This document shows positions 42,923 through 49,962 of a stretch of DNA of 64,000 bases, piece after piece. Under the pieces are notes generated by a model, which was not told the DNA's origin, ran no database searches, and worked only from the letters and a program-made list of their open reading frames with translations. Position numbers and translations under genes: made by a program. Positions within the stretch are counted from its first letter, which is position 1, and each line of letters opens with the position of its first letter. The stretch is from an uncultured Verrucomicrobiota bacterium (lineage in GTDB: Bacteria; Verrucomicrobiota; Kiritimatiellia; CAJWTS01): NCBI GenBank assembly GCA_913047795.1, contig CAJWTS010000004.1:1-64000 (forward strand), read 5' to 3'.

Positions 42923-43875
42923 CCCGCGCGCTCAAGACTTGCGGCGATTCGCGCCTCGCCAGGGCCATCGGCCGGGTCGAAGGCAACCCCTGTTACCTGT
43001 TCGTAGGCCTGGATATAGCGCCGGGCGGCCTCGACTCGAATCTCGTCACGCAACGGCGGGGGTTCCCCTTCGCCGCGATAACCCTGATCCGCGTACCACT
43101 CCCGGATATACTCCTTGTCGATCTTGCGCTGATTCTGGCCGGCATCGAATCGTTCGTCGTAGGTATCGGTGAACCAATAGCGCGATGAGTCCGGCGTGTG
43201 CACCTCGTCCGAAACGACAATACGACCGTCCCGACGGCCAAGTTCGTACTTGGTATCCACCAATATCAATCCCTGGCGGGCAGCATGTTCGACTCCCATA
43301 TCGTATAGCTTGAAGCAGATCGCGGCCGCCTCATCGAAGGTATCCGCGTCGATCAATCCCTCTTCGATCGCCTCCTCGCGGGAGATCGGTCGATCGTGTT
43401 TCTCCAGCTTAGTGGTCGGCGTCAGGATTGGCCGCTCGAGTTTCTGATCCTTCTTCAGGCCCTCGGGAAGATCATTGCCGCAAAAATAGCGCACGCCCTG
43501 CTCGTAGTTGTACCAAGCGGATGTCTTCGTGACGCCCGTGATATAGCCGCGCACGACGAACTCAACCGGTAGCTGTTCGCATTCCGCAACGACCATCACA
43601 TTCGGGTCGGGCACGTCCAGCACGTGGTTCGGCACAACCGATTGCGTGTGATCAAACCAAAAGGCTGCCATCTGGTTAAGAACCTGTCCCTTGTAAGGTA
43701 TGGTTCCAAGGACCACATCAAAGGCCGAGACGCGATCGGTTGTAACGATGACGCGACGGTCGCCGTCCTTGTAACTATCTCGCACCTTGCCCTGTTCCCG
43801 TTCACCCAGACCCTCCAGATGCGTTACATCAATTGTCCGGGACAACTCTTCGCGAATCCGTTCCTCTGATACCAT
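42898..43875 (-). CDS. purC: Phosphoribosylaminoimidazole-succinocarboxamide synthase
   Basis: 325-residue SAICAR synthetase, ATP-dependent ligation of aspartate to CAIR in purine synthesis. GKVRDSYKDGDRRVIVTTDRVSAFD at the N-terminus and LILVDTKYELGRRDG with SDEVHTPDSSRYW are diagnostic. It is the long form, about 80 residues more than the 240-residue type. I choose the ATG at 43875 after AAGGAGAGAAAG. The frame could start at 43926, but that part is made of a 9-base tandem repeat. Confidence 0.95.
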   Translation of the reverse strand: MVSEERIREELSRTIDVTHLEGLGEREQGKVRDSYKDGDRRVIVTTDRVSAFDVVLGTIPYKGQVLNQMAAFWFDHTQSVVPNHVLDVPDPNVMVVAECEQLPVEFVVRGYITGVTKTSAWYNYEQGVRYFCGNDLPEGLKKDQKLERPILTPTTKLEKHDRPISREEAIEEGLIDADTFDEAAAICFKLYDMGVEHAARQGLILVDTKYELGRRDGRIVVSDEVHTPDSSRYWFTDTYDERFDAGQNQRKIDKEYIREWYADQGYRGEGEPPPLRDEIRVEAARRYIQAYEQVTGVAFDPADGPGEARIAASLERAGYAVSASS

Positions 43876-43883
43876 CTTTCTCT

Positions 43884-43908
43884 CCTTGAGCCCCTTGAGC
43901 CCCTTGAG
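43884..43908 (-). repeat. Three tandem Shine-Dalgarno-like repeats before purC
   Basis: On the mRNA strand CTCAAGG occurs three times with an exact 9-base period (43908-43902, 43899-43893, 43890-43884). Each copy runs into GGG or GAG, so three AAGGGG/AAGGAG sites precede the purC ATG and only the last is correctly spaced. A CCCC/GGGG stem can form at the distal copy. Confidence 0.75.
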
Positions 43909-43929
43909 GGGACAATCGTTATCCAAACA

Positions 43930-44532
43930 TCAATCCAATCGAACAACATGCGGAACATGGTCCCAGGTATACGTTTCCCGGGCAAACCAATCACGGCAGT
44001 AATTCCGGACCTCATCCGCAAAGCGAAAGTCGCGACCGGAATGGCTCCCCACCACGGCTGCGGATGCATGGGCCAGGTTCTTGAGTCCGAGCACACCCCT
44101 ACCGCCTGAGTCTTGCAGTTCCTCCGCGACGGATACCAAAACATGGCGCAGACTGGCAAACAACGTCAACTCCAGCGCGTCATCCTGACCGATCTCCAAC
44201 CGGGCCAGGTCGACAATCCAGATTCCGTTACCGCCCGCGACGGCCCAGTCGGAACGCCGGGCCAGGCCCTTTGCGAGCACAAGAAGGCGCCGGGCGAGTT
44301 CGCGTTCACCCGTGGCGGACAGCGCGCGCGTGGTCAGCAGGGTCAAGTCCGGCCCCTTGGCTGCAGTTGTAACCTCAGCACAGACGTAGTCCGCAACCCC
44401 ACTTGCCACGGCCACCAGGTGGTCGCGACGGGAAGCGAGCTCATACGGAAAAAATTTCCTGATCGGCTGGAGCACGGCGTCTCTGACGTCGTCGTGCCGC
44501 CGGCTGGACGATGTAGAAAGCTTGAAGATCAT
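43930..44532 (-). CDS. Uncharacterised protein between nrdR and purC
   Basis: 200 residues, soluble, alpha/beta in character, with no signal peptide or membrane segment. I recognise no family. Distinct stretches are ELASRRDHLVAVASGVADYVC, RSDWAVAGGNGIWIVDLARLE and SGGRGVLGLKNLAHASAAVVG. Its ATG overlaps the nrdR stop by four bases and purC begins 54 bases after its stop, so it is embedded in an operon. Codon use looks like the neighbours. A role connected with nucleotide metabolism is only suggested by context. Confidence 0.75.
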   Translation of the reverse strand: MIFKLSTSSSRRHDDVRDAVLQPIRKFFPYELASRRDHLVAVASGVADYVCAEVTTAAKGPDLTLLTTRALSATGERELARRLLVLAKGLARRSDWAVAGGNGIWIVDLARLEIGQDDALELTLFASLRHVLVSVAEELQDSGGRGVLGLKNLAHASAAVVGSHSGRDFRFADEVRNYCRDWFARETYTWDHVPHVVRLD

Positions 44533-44984
44533 GCGCGGTCCAGCAGCCCCTCGATTGCGGTTAAGAATTGGTTCACGTCGCGAAAACGGCGATAGACCGA
44601 TGCGAACCTGACGTACGCGACCTCGTCCAACTTCTCAAGGCGCTCCATCACCTTCTTGCCTATGATCTCGCTGGATACCTCACGCTCGTACTCGCTCTCG
44701 AGTTCATCGATGATGCTATCCACCATCGTTTCGATCGTATCCGAACTGATCGGTCGTTTTTCACAGGCGCGGCCGAGTCCCGCTGTAAGTTTGGTCCGAT
44801 CGATCTCTTCGTGGCGGCCGTCGCGTTTGATGACGCGCAATTTGGCGCGAATGACTTCTTCGTAGGTTGTGAAGCGGTGCCCGCATTTCTGACACATGCG
44901 GCGCCGACGGATGACATCACCGCTCTTCGCCGAGCGACTATCGAGGACCTTGTCCTCAAGGTGGGCACATTTCGGACAGCGCAT
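44529..44984 (-). CDS. nrdR: Ribonucleotide reductase repressor NrdR
   Basis: 151-residue repressor of nrd operons. The zinc ribbon uses C3, C6, C31 and C34 (MRCPKCAH and RMCQKCGHRFTTYEE). An ATP-cone domain follows (VIKRDGRHEEIDRTKLTAGL), which senses ATP/dATP. Length is normal. No ribonucleotide reductase gene is in the window. It begins two bases after the double-receiver gene and overlaps the next gene. Confidence 0.95.
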   Translation of the reverse strand: MRCPKCAHLEDKVLDSRSAKSGDVIRRRRMCQKCGHRFTTYEEVIRAKLRVIKRDGRHEEIDRTKLTAGLGRACEKRPISSDTIETMVDSIIDELESEYEREVSSEIIGKKVMERLEKLDEVAYVRFASVYRRFRDVNQFLTAIEGLLDRA

Positions 44985-44986
44985 GA

Positions 44987-45769
44987 TCAGCCAATCACAC
45001 CGTTAACGGCTGATGCGATATCTTCGCCCTCAGCCGAGGTCAGAAACTTTCGGATCCCCGTGCCCTTATCCGTATAGTCCGGGTGACCGCCATCTCCCAC
45101 GGTGTCGTCGTAGAGTATGATTGGAATCGACTGGGTATTCGGCATCTTATGCAACAATTCGGATATCGCGTCACCGTTCATGTTCGCCAGGATCTGCTTC
45201 ACGACAACAATATCCGGCTTCTCGATGATGGCACGTTCAAGCACATCGGGACCGGCAGCCACCGACACCACATCGTAGCCCCGATTGCGCAACGCGCTGG
45301 AGATCAGGAGCGCGGCCTGCGCGTCGTCCTCCGCGAGCAGAACGCGGCCGCCGCCGTCGGAGGAGCTACTCCCCGACCCCACCGTCTCGCCACTGCGCAG
45401 AAAGATGATGCGCGCCACTTCGGCGAGCAGCACCTGCGGATCACAAGGCTTTGCGACAAAGCCGTCCACTTCGACTTCGGCAAAGAATTCGGCCATGTTG
45501 GCACGAGCGGTCAAGACCATCACGGGGTACCGTGGCTTGCCACTGGAGTCGGAGGCCTCTCGCAGAAAACCGACGCCGCCCATACCCGGCATGCTCATAT
45601 CGAGAATAATCAGGTCCGGCGTCAGGTCCTCGATAACCTTCAGCCCCTGCTCCCCGCTATTAGCGGTCATGACGTCGTACCCGTCATGTATCAGAAAATC
45701 GCTCAAGGTAATCAACAGGCTGGTATCGTCGTCGATCAGTAGGATCTGCTTCTTTACGCGGTCTTCCAT
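44987..45769 (-). CDS. Double-receiver protein with degenerate second receiver
   Basis: 260 residues forming two CheY-like domains and no output domain. The first (5-125) is complete: D13-D15, phospho-acceptor D57 in LIILDMSMPG, T87 and K107. A Ser/Gly linker (126-141) leads to the second (142-260), where the acceptor position is K191 (IVVVKQIL), so it cannot be phosphorylated there. It lies 21 bases after the hybrid kinase and presumably works with it. The pseudo-receiver may bind a partner constitutively. Confidence 0.87.
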   Translation of the reverse strand: MEDRVKKQILLIDDDTSLLITLSDFLIHDGYDVMTANSGEQGLKVIEDLTPDLIILDMSMPGMGGVGFLREASDSSGKPRYPVMVLTARANMAEFFAEVEVDGFVAKPCDPQVLLAEVARIIFLRSGETVGSGSSSSDGGGRVLLAEDDAQAALLISSALRNRGYDVVSVAAGPDVLERAIIEKPDIVVVKQILANMNGDAISELLHKMPNTQSIPIILYDDTVGDGGHPDYTDKGTGIRKFLTSAEGEDIASAVNGVIG

Positions 45770-45790
45770 GTCCCACTTGTCTCCTTCATC

Positions 45791-47374
45791 CTATTGAAAA
45801 AATGCCGCTCGCCCGATAAACGCGCCGTTCACACGTTGCAAGAATTCCGCAGCCACCCAGGGCTTGCTCAACGCCGGAATCTCGAAATTATTCAATATTT
45901 CAAATTTCGCTTGATCCACGTGCCCGGCCGACAGTACGACGATCGGTATCTTGCTTGTCGCCTGCTCGGTCTTCATTTTCAGGATAATAGAGCAGCCATC
46001 CAGCTTAGGCAATACCAGGTCCAATACAACAAGATCCGGTTTATTGAATATAACCTTTTCGAGGCCCTCCTCGCCATCGGAGGCCGTGATGACGCAATAG
46101 CCATGCTGTTCGAGTTGTGCCACGATCGTGGCCTGCGTGGTCGCGTCATCCTCCACAACAAGCACGGTCGGCGGAGACGAGATAGGCAGCCCGAAAGCGA
46201 CCAGGGTGCCACCCTCCGCGTTCGGCGGAGGACTCACGATTTCCAGATAACCGCCGTGCAGATCGATGATCTCTTTCGAGATCGGCAGCCCGAGCCCCGA
46301 ACCGCTTACGTGTTCGCCGACGCGGTAGTACATTTCCGTCACGTGATCGATCGACTCCGGAGGAATACCCAGGCCGTTGTCCTGCACCTCGACGCGGGCG
46401 AACCCTTCGCGCGTTGGGTCATCCTTGACCCGCACGTCGATCGAACCGCCATCCAACGTATACTTGACGGCGTTACCAATAATGTTCACCACCACGCGCT
46501 CCATCTTCGTGGGGTCGCAATCCGCAAACCATGCGTCGCGACCGGTCTCCACCGTAAGCGTCTGCGTCTTTGCATCGACCTGGACCTGCAACGATGCGGC
46601 ACCGTTCGATACGAGACCCGCTAGCGGAATATGCGTTTTGGACAGCACAAGCGAATTGTCCTCAATTCTGCGCAGATCCAGAATATCGTTTACGGATCCC
46701 CACAGGCGCCGGCAGTCACCGTCGAGTAATTCAAGATGGGTCCGAACGCGATCGGATATATCGCCGGCAACCCCCTTCAAGACGTTCGTGATCGCGTAAA
46801 GCATTGACGTCAACGGCGTGCGCAGTTCGTGAGAGACGTTGTATACGAACTGCGACTTCGCCTTGTCGTGCTCCTTGAGTTGCTCGTATGCGTCTTCCAA
46901 GGCAACGAGCGCCTGCCGACGAACCGTGATGTCGCGAATCGTGAAACAAAGTTGATCGTTTTCCGAGAGGTCAATTCGGCCGACGCCGATTTCTGCGGGA
47001 AAAACTGACCCGTCGCGGCGCACGCAATCAGCTTCGATGACCATGTTCTGACGCGTCGCAAGTTGATCGTTGACGCGCTCCATCAACAACCGGTCCGCCC
47101 CGGAAATAAACTCAAGGATGGGCCGCGTTACGAGATCACCGCGCGAAACCTGGAAGAGTTCCTCGACGCGCCGATTGCAACGGGAGATAACGCCTTCCCG
47201 GTTAGCGATGACAAGTCCGTCGAAAAGCCCCTCGAGAAGATTGGTGTACTGGGCATCGCCAGCAATCGTCGATTCCGGGCGCGAACCGTCATAAGCCGCA
47301 TCGGATGGCGGTGCAATAACGGTTGTTGCCGGTCGTACCTGGAGCCGTTTTGTTTTTGCGCTATCGGCCTTCAT
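45791..47374 (-). CDS. Hybrid sensor histidine kinase (PAS-HisKA-HATPase-receiver)
   Basis: 527 residues, no transmembrane segment seen, so probably cytoplasmic. In order: PAS (YTNLLEGLFDGLVIANREGVIS, 43-150), HisKA with H-box VSHELRTPLTSM, HATPase with N-box NIIGNAVKYT, G1 DNGLGIP and G2 GSGLGLPI, then a receiver with VVEDD and the acceptor Asp in LVVLDLVLPKLDG. The signal is unknown. The downstream double receiver is the likely partner. Confidence 0.92.
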   Translation of the reverse strand: MKADSAKTKRLQVRPATTVIAPPSDAAYDGSRPESTIAGDAQYTNLLEGLFDGLVIANREGVISRCNRRVEELFQVSRGDLVTRPILEFISGADRLLMERVNDQLATRQNMVIEADCVRRDGSVFPAEIGVGRIDLSENDQLCFTIRDITVRRQALVALEDAYEQLKEHDKAKSQFVYNVSHELRTPLTSMLYAITNVLKGVAGDISDRVRTHLELLDGDCRRLWGSVNDILDLRRIEDNSLVLSKTHIPLAGLVSNGAASLQVQVDAKTQTLTVETGRDAWFADCDPTKMERVVVNIIGNAVKYTLDGGSIDVRVKDDPTREGFARVEVQDNGLGIPPESIDHVTEMYYRVGEHVSGSGLGLPISKEIIDLHGGYLEIVSPPPNAEGGTLVAFGLPISSPPTVLVVEDDATTQATIVAQLEQHGYCVITASDGEEGLEKVIFNKPDLVVLDLVLPKLDGCSIILKMKTEQATSKIPIVVLSAGHVDQAKFEILNNFEIPALSKPWVAAEFLQRVNGAFIGRAAFFQ

Positions 47375-47409
47375 GAGGCATTTCGTTCGCGTTGCATGGG
47401 TCCCTATCT

Positions 47410-47436
47410 TCTATAGTTTTGTCAGAAGTTCGTCAA
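47410..47436 (-). promoter_or_regulatory. Possible promoter of the kinase-nrdR-purC operon
   Basis: On the minus strand TTGACG (47436 to 47431) and TATAGA (47415 to 47410) are separated by 15 bp, shorter than ideal. The predicted start lies about 30 bases before the kinase ATG. Confidence 0.3.
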
Positions 47437-47566
47437 TCGCAAGGGTCTTTCGAAACTGAACATATTCCGTGTGACGCAAACCTGAAACCTGTATAACGGC
47501 TGAGTGGGTATCTGGGAAAGCGAGATTGAACGGGTTCTGCAGGCGGCCCTCGGTACGCCGGAGACA

Positions 47567-48007
47567 ATGGTCGAGACGGTCGTGCTGACCGTCCTCATGT
47601 CTCTGACGGGTCTTGTCGTATTGCTGAATACCGGCAACAAAACCGGCCTCACCAATATGAGCATCCCCCGAGCCGTGATCTCTCTCGTTATCCTCGTCGG
47701 GCTGGCACTTGTCGTAGCGGTGGCACTGCGGCTATACGCTGTTGATAAGCTGCCCCGCGAACGACAGGGCTGGTCGATCATCGCCATTGTCGGAGCGACC
47801 TATCTGATCGCCATGATTCCGATTCTTTGTAGGCTGTATCGAGCAAATTACATCGCTGTGCTGATACCGGTCTCGGTCAGCGTGCTCGCGATGCTCGGTG
47901 CGCTGATGATCACACGTGCGGCGTTCGACGGGATCCGCGCGGGTGGGCTCGGATTCGGAAAGGTCAGGGATCGCGCCCATACACACGACGGGGTTCTCAA
48001 CCGGTAG
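47567..48007 (+). CDS. Small four-helix membrane protein
   Basis: 146 residues, almost entirely four hydrophobic helices: TVVLTVLMSLTGLVVLL, AVISLVILVGLALVVAVAL, WSIIAIVGATYLIAMIPILC and YIAVLIPVSVSVLAMLGALM. A short charged C-terminal tail follows. The ATG at 47567 is preferred because GGAG lies three bases before it. A GTG at 47504 without a Shine-Dalgarno would add 21 residues. No family recognised. It is divergent from the histidine kinase and precedes tRNA-Val. Confidence 0.7.
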   Translation: MVETVVLTVLMSLTGLVVLLNTGNKTGLTNMSIPRAVISLVILVGLALVVAVALRLYAVDKLPRERQGWSIIAIVGATYLIAMIPILCRLYRANYIAVLIPVSVSVLAMLGALMITRAAFDGIRAGGLGFGKVRDRAHTHDGVLNR

Positions 48008-48030
48008 CTTTCTGCACCTTGGTGGACCGG

Positions 48031-48058
48031 TTGACAATCGCGGCAGATCCGGTAGCCT
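48031..48058 (+). promoter_or_regulatory. Promoter of tRNA-Val
   Basis: A perfect TTGACA at 48031-48036, a 16-bp spacer, then TAGCCT at 48053-48058. The predicted start near 48065 is nine bases before the mature tRNA 5' end, leaving a short precursor. Confidence 0.55.
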
Positions 48059-48073
48059 TCTCTTCACGACTGC

Positions 48074-48145
48074 GGGCGGTTAGCTCAGTGGAAGAGCGCT
48101 TGCCTTACAAGCAAGATGTCGACAGTTCAAATCTGTCACCGCCCA
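48074..48145 (+). tRNA. trnV: tRNA-Val (TAC anticodon)
   Basis: 72-base cloverleaf. Acceptor GGGCGGT pairs with ACCGCCC, the anticodon stem CTTGC/GCAAG holds loop CTTACAA with anticodon TAC, and the T arm AGTTCAAATCT is normal. The discriminator is A. No CCA is encoded, in contrast to the tuf-linked tRNAs, so it must be added after transcription. Confidence 0.96.
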
Positions 48146-48225
48146 TTCGACTCCAGTGCTATACCCACACGCGTAGAGCCTGTGGCCAGGAGATTTCACT
48201 CCCGGATAGTTAAGAGGCGTAGATA

Positions 48226-48804
48226 ATGGAACAGCAGATTATTGGCATTCTGGGCTCCGGCAAGGGGTCGAACATGGCGTCGATCGCCGAGGCGATCGAC
48301 GGCGGTCGATTGAACGCGCGCATCGGGTGTGTCATATCTGATGTCGAAGGTGCCGGCATTCTCGATCGCGCCGAGCAATTGAATATTCCCGCGTTCTTCA
48401 TTAGCGGCGATCCGTATCGGACGAAACTCGACGGCGACGCAGAACAGCGATACCTCGCCGTTTTGCGAGAGCACGGGGTCCAACTTGTGGCGTTGGCTGG
48501 TTTTATGCGGATCCTCAAGAAGGGTCTTCTGGATGCCTACCCAGATCGAATCATCAATATCCACCCTTCCCTTCTTCCGGCCTTCCCGGGTCTCGCGGCC
48601 TGGGAACAGGCTCTGGATGACGGGGCAAAGGTCACCGGCTGCACGGTGCATTTCGTCGACACGGGCACGGACACGGGCCGGGTGATCCTCCAGAAGGTCG
48701 TGCATGTCGCGGACGACGATACCCCCGGGAGCCTACATGCCCGTATTCAGGAACAGGAACACCTGGCCTATCCAGAGGCGTTAGGCACGATCATTCAGAA
48801 ATAG
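48226..48804 (+). CDS. purN: Phosphoribosylglycinamide formyltransferase
   Basis: 192-residue GAR transformylase using 10-formyl-tetrahydrofolate. GILGSGKGSNMASI binds phosphoribosyl substrate. LAGFMRIL, the catalytic Asn and His in IINIHPSLLPAFPG, and the Asp in GCTVHFVDTGTDTG are all present. Length is normal. It lies 80 bases after tRNA-Val, possibly on the same transcript. Confidence 0.96.
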   Translation: MEQQIIGILGSGKGSNMASIAEAIDGGRLNARIGCVISDVEGAGILDRAEQLNIPAFFISGDPYRTKLDGDAEQRYLAVLREHGVQLVALAGFMRILKKGLLDAYPDRIINIHPSLLPAFPGLAAWEQALDDGAKVTGCTVHFVDTGTDTGRVILQKVVHVADDDTPGSLHARIQEQEHLAYPEALGTIIQK

Positions 48805-48834
48805 GCCCATTGCGGCAGGTTGGCGATCCGTCGC

Positions 48835-48876
48835 GAATATTGGGGTGGACTCTCTGGGCTGTATTCCCTAATATTC
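48835..48876 (+). other. Stem-loop between purN and hisG
   Basis: GAATATTGGGG (48835-48845) pairs with CCCTAATATTC (48866-48876), 11 bp with one G-U, around a 20-base loop. CTTTTG follows soon after, but the T-run is short. It may be a weak purN terminator or part of a hisG leader. No His-rich leader peptide is visible. Confidence 0.45.
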
Positions 48877-48917
48877 CCAGCTTTTGTTGATCGACCCCTT
48901 AGAAAATACATCCCGAC

Positions 48918-49793
48918 ATGAATAAGCTCATACTAGGACTTCCCAAGGGCAGCCTGCAGGAGACGACCTTCCATCTCATGGCCAAGGCCGGCTTCCCGGT
49001 GACGTCCAGTGCGCGGTCATATATGCCGCGCACCGACGATCCGGAACTTGAGATTCGGCTGATCCGCGCGCAGGAGATCAGCCGATACGTCGAACTGGGC
49101 ATGCTGGATGCCGGCATGACGGGCTACGACTGGATTGTAGAAAACGGTTCTGATGTCGAGTTCGTCTCCGAACTGGTCTACGCCAAACAGGGCATGCGGC
49201 CCGTACGCTGGGTGGTCGCCGTGCCAGAAGACTCCTCGATCCAGGGCGTTGCCGATCTTGCGGGCAAGCGAATCGCGACGGAGGCTGTTGGCCTCACGAA
49301 TACCTACCTGCAAAAGCACGGGGTTACGGCTGACGTGGAATTCTCCTGGGGCGCGACGGAGGTCAAGGCACCCGAGCTCGTCGACGCCATTGTGGAGTTG
49401 ACGGAAACGGGTTCGTCCCTACGAGCGAATAATCTTCGCATAGTGGACACCATCCTCGAATCAACAACGCGACTGATCGCCAACAAGGACGCATGGTCTG
49501 GGGATCAGTGGAAACGTGCGAAAATAGAACGTCTCGCACTCCTTCTGGAAGGCGCCCTGGCAGCGGAGAAGAAAGTTCTCGTGAAATTGAATGCGCCGGA
49601 AGGTCGGGCTGACGTGATCGCGGGCATTCTCCCCTCCCTGCAGGCCCCCACCGTAAATCAATTGAATACCGAAGGATGGGTGGCGATCGAATCCGTTGTC
49701 GACGAGAGTGTCATCCGTGAGATCGTGATGGAACTGAAAGAGGCCGGCGCGACCGGCATCATCGAATTACCGTTAAATAAGATCATTCCGTAA
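48918..49793 (+). CDS. hisG: ATP phosphoribosyltransferase, long form
   Basis: 291-residue first enzyme of histidine synthesis, joining ATP and PRPP. The catalytic part (LILGLPKGSLQETT, then GMLDAGMTGYDWI and the PRPP loop around ELTETGSSLRANNLRI) is followed by a C-terminal regulatory domain (KVLVKLNAPEGRADVIAG to the end) that binds histidine in the long form, so HisZ is not needed. No other his genes are in the window. Confidence 0.96.
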   Translation: MNKLILGLPKGSLQETTFHLMAKAGFPVTSSARSYMPRTDDPELEIRLIRAQEISRYVELGMLDAGMTGYDWIVENGSDVEFVSELVYAKQGMRPVRWVVAVPEDSSIQGVADLAGKRIATEAVGLTNTYLQKHGVTADVEFSWGATEVKAPELVDAIVELTETGSSLRANNLRIVDTILESTTRLIANKDAWSGDQWKRAKIERLALLLEGALAAEKKVLVKLNAPEGRADVIAGILPSLQAPTVNQLNTEGWVAIESVVDESVIREIVMELKEAGATGIIELPLNKIIP

Positions 49794-49810
49794 CAGGCGG
49801 ATTCCTGCTG

Positions 49811-49837
49811 GTGCCGCCGTTGGCGGTACCCTATAAT
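49811..49837 (+). promoter_or_regulatory. Hairpin and -10 element before the small basic gene
   Basis: GGTGCCGCC and GGCGGTACC (49811-49819 and 49823-49831, one G-U) form a hairpin 18 bases after the hisG stop. It is followed directly by TATAAT at 49832-49837. I find no good -35, so promoter activity would need help. Confidence 0.4.
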
Positions 49838-49857
49838 AACAGTCCTAAGGAGAGCAC

Positions 49858-49947
49858 GTGGGCTCCATTAAGAAAAAGCGACGCAAGAAAATGTCGAAGC
49901 ATAAGTGCCGAAAGCGCTCGCGAAGCAATCGGCACAAAAACAAGTAA
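49858..49947 (+). CDS. Very small basic protein of the bS22/AURKAIP1-COX24 type
   Basis: 29 residues beginning GTG: MGSIKKKRRKKMSKHK then CRKRSRSNRHKNK. Fifteen residues are Lys or Arg. A strong AAGGAGAG site precedes the GTG by six bases. The pattern GS(V)IKKRRKKMSKKKHRK is that of the AURKAIP1/COX24 domain, related to mitochondrial mS38 and the actinobacterial ribosomal protein bS22. A ribosomal role on the small subunit is therefore likely. Genes this short are often missed in annotation. Confidence 0.85.
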   Translation: MGSIKKKRRKKMSKHKCRKRSRSNRHKNK

Positions 49948-49962
49948 GGCGAGGTCGTCTAG

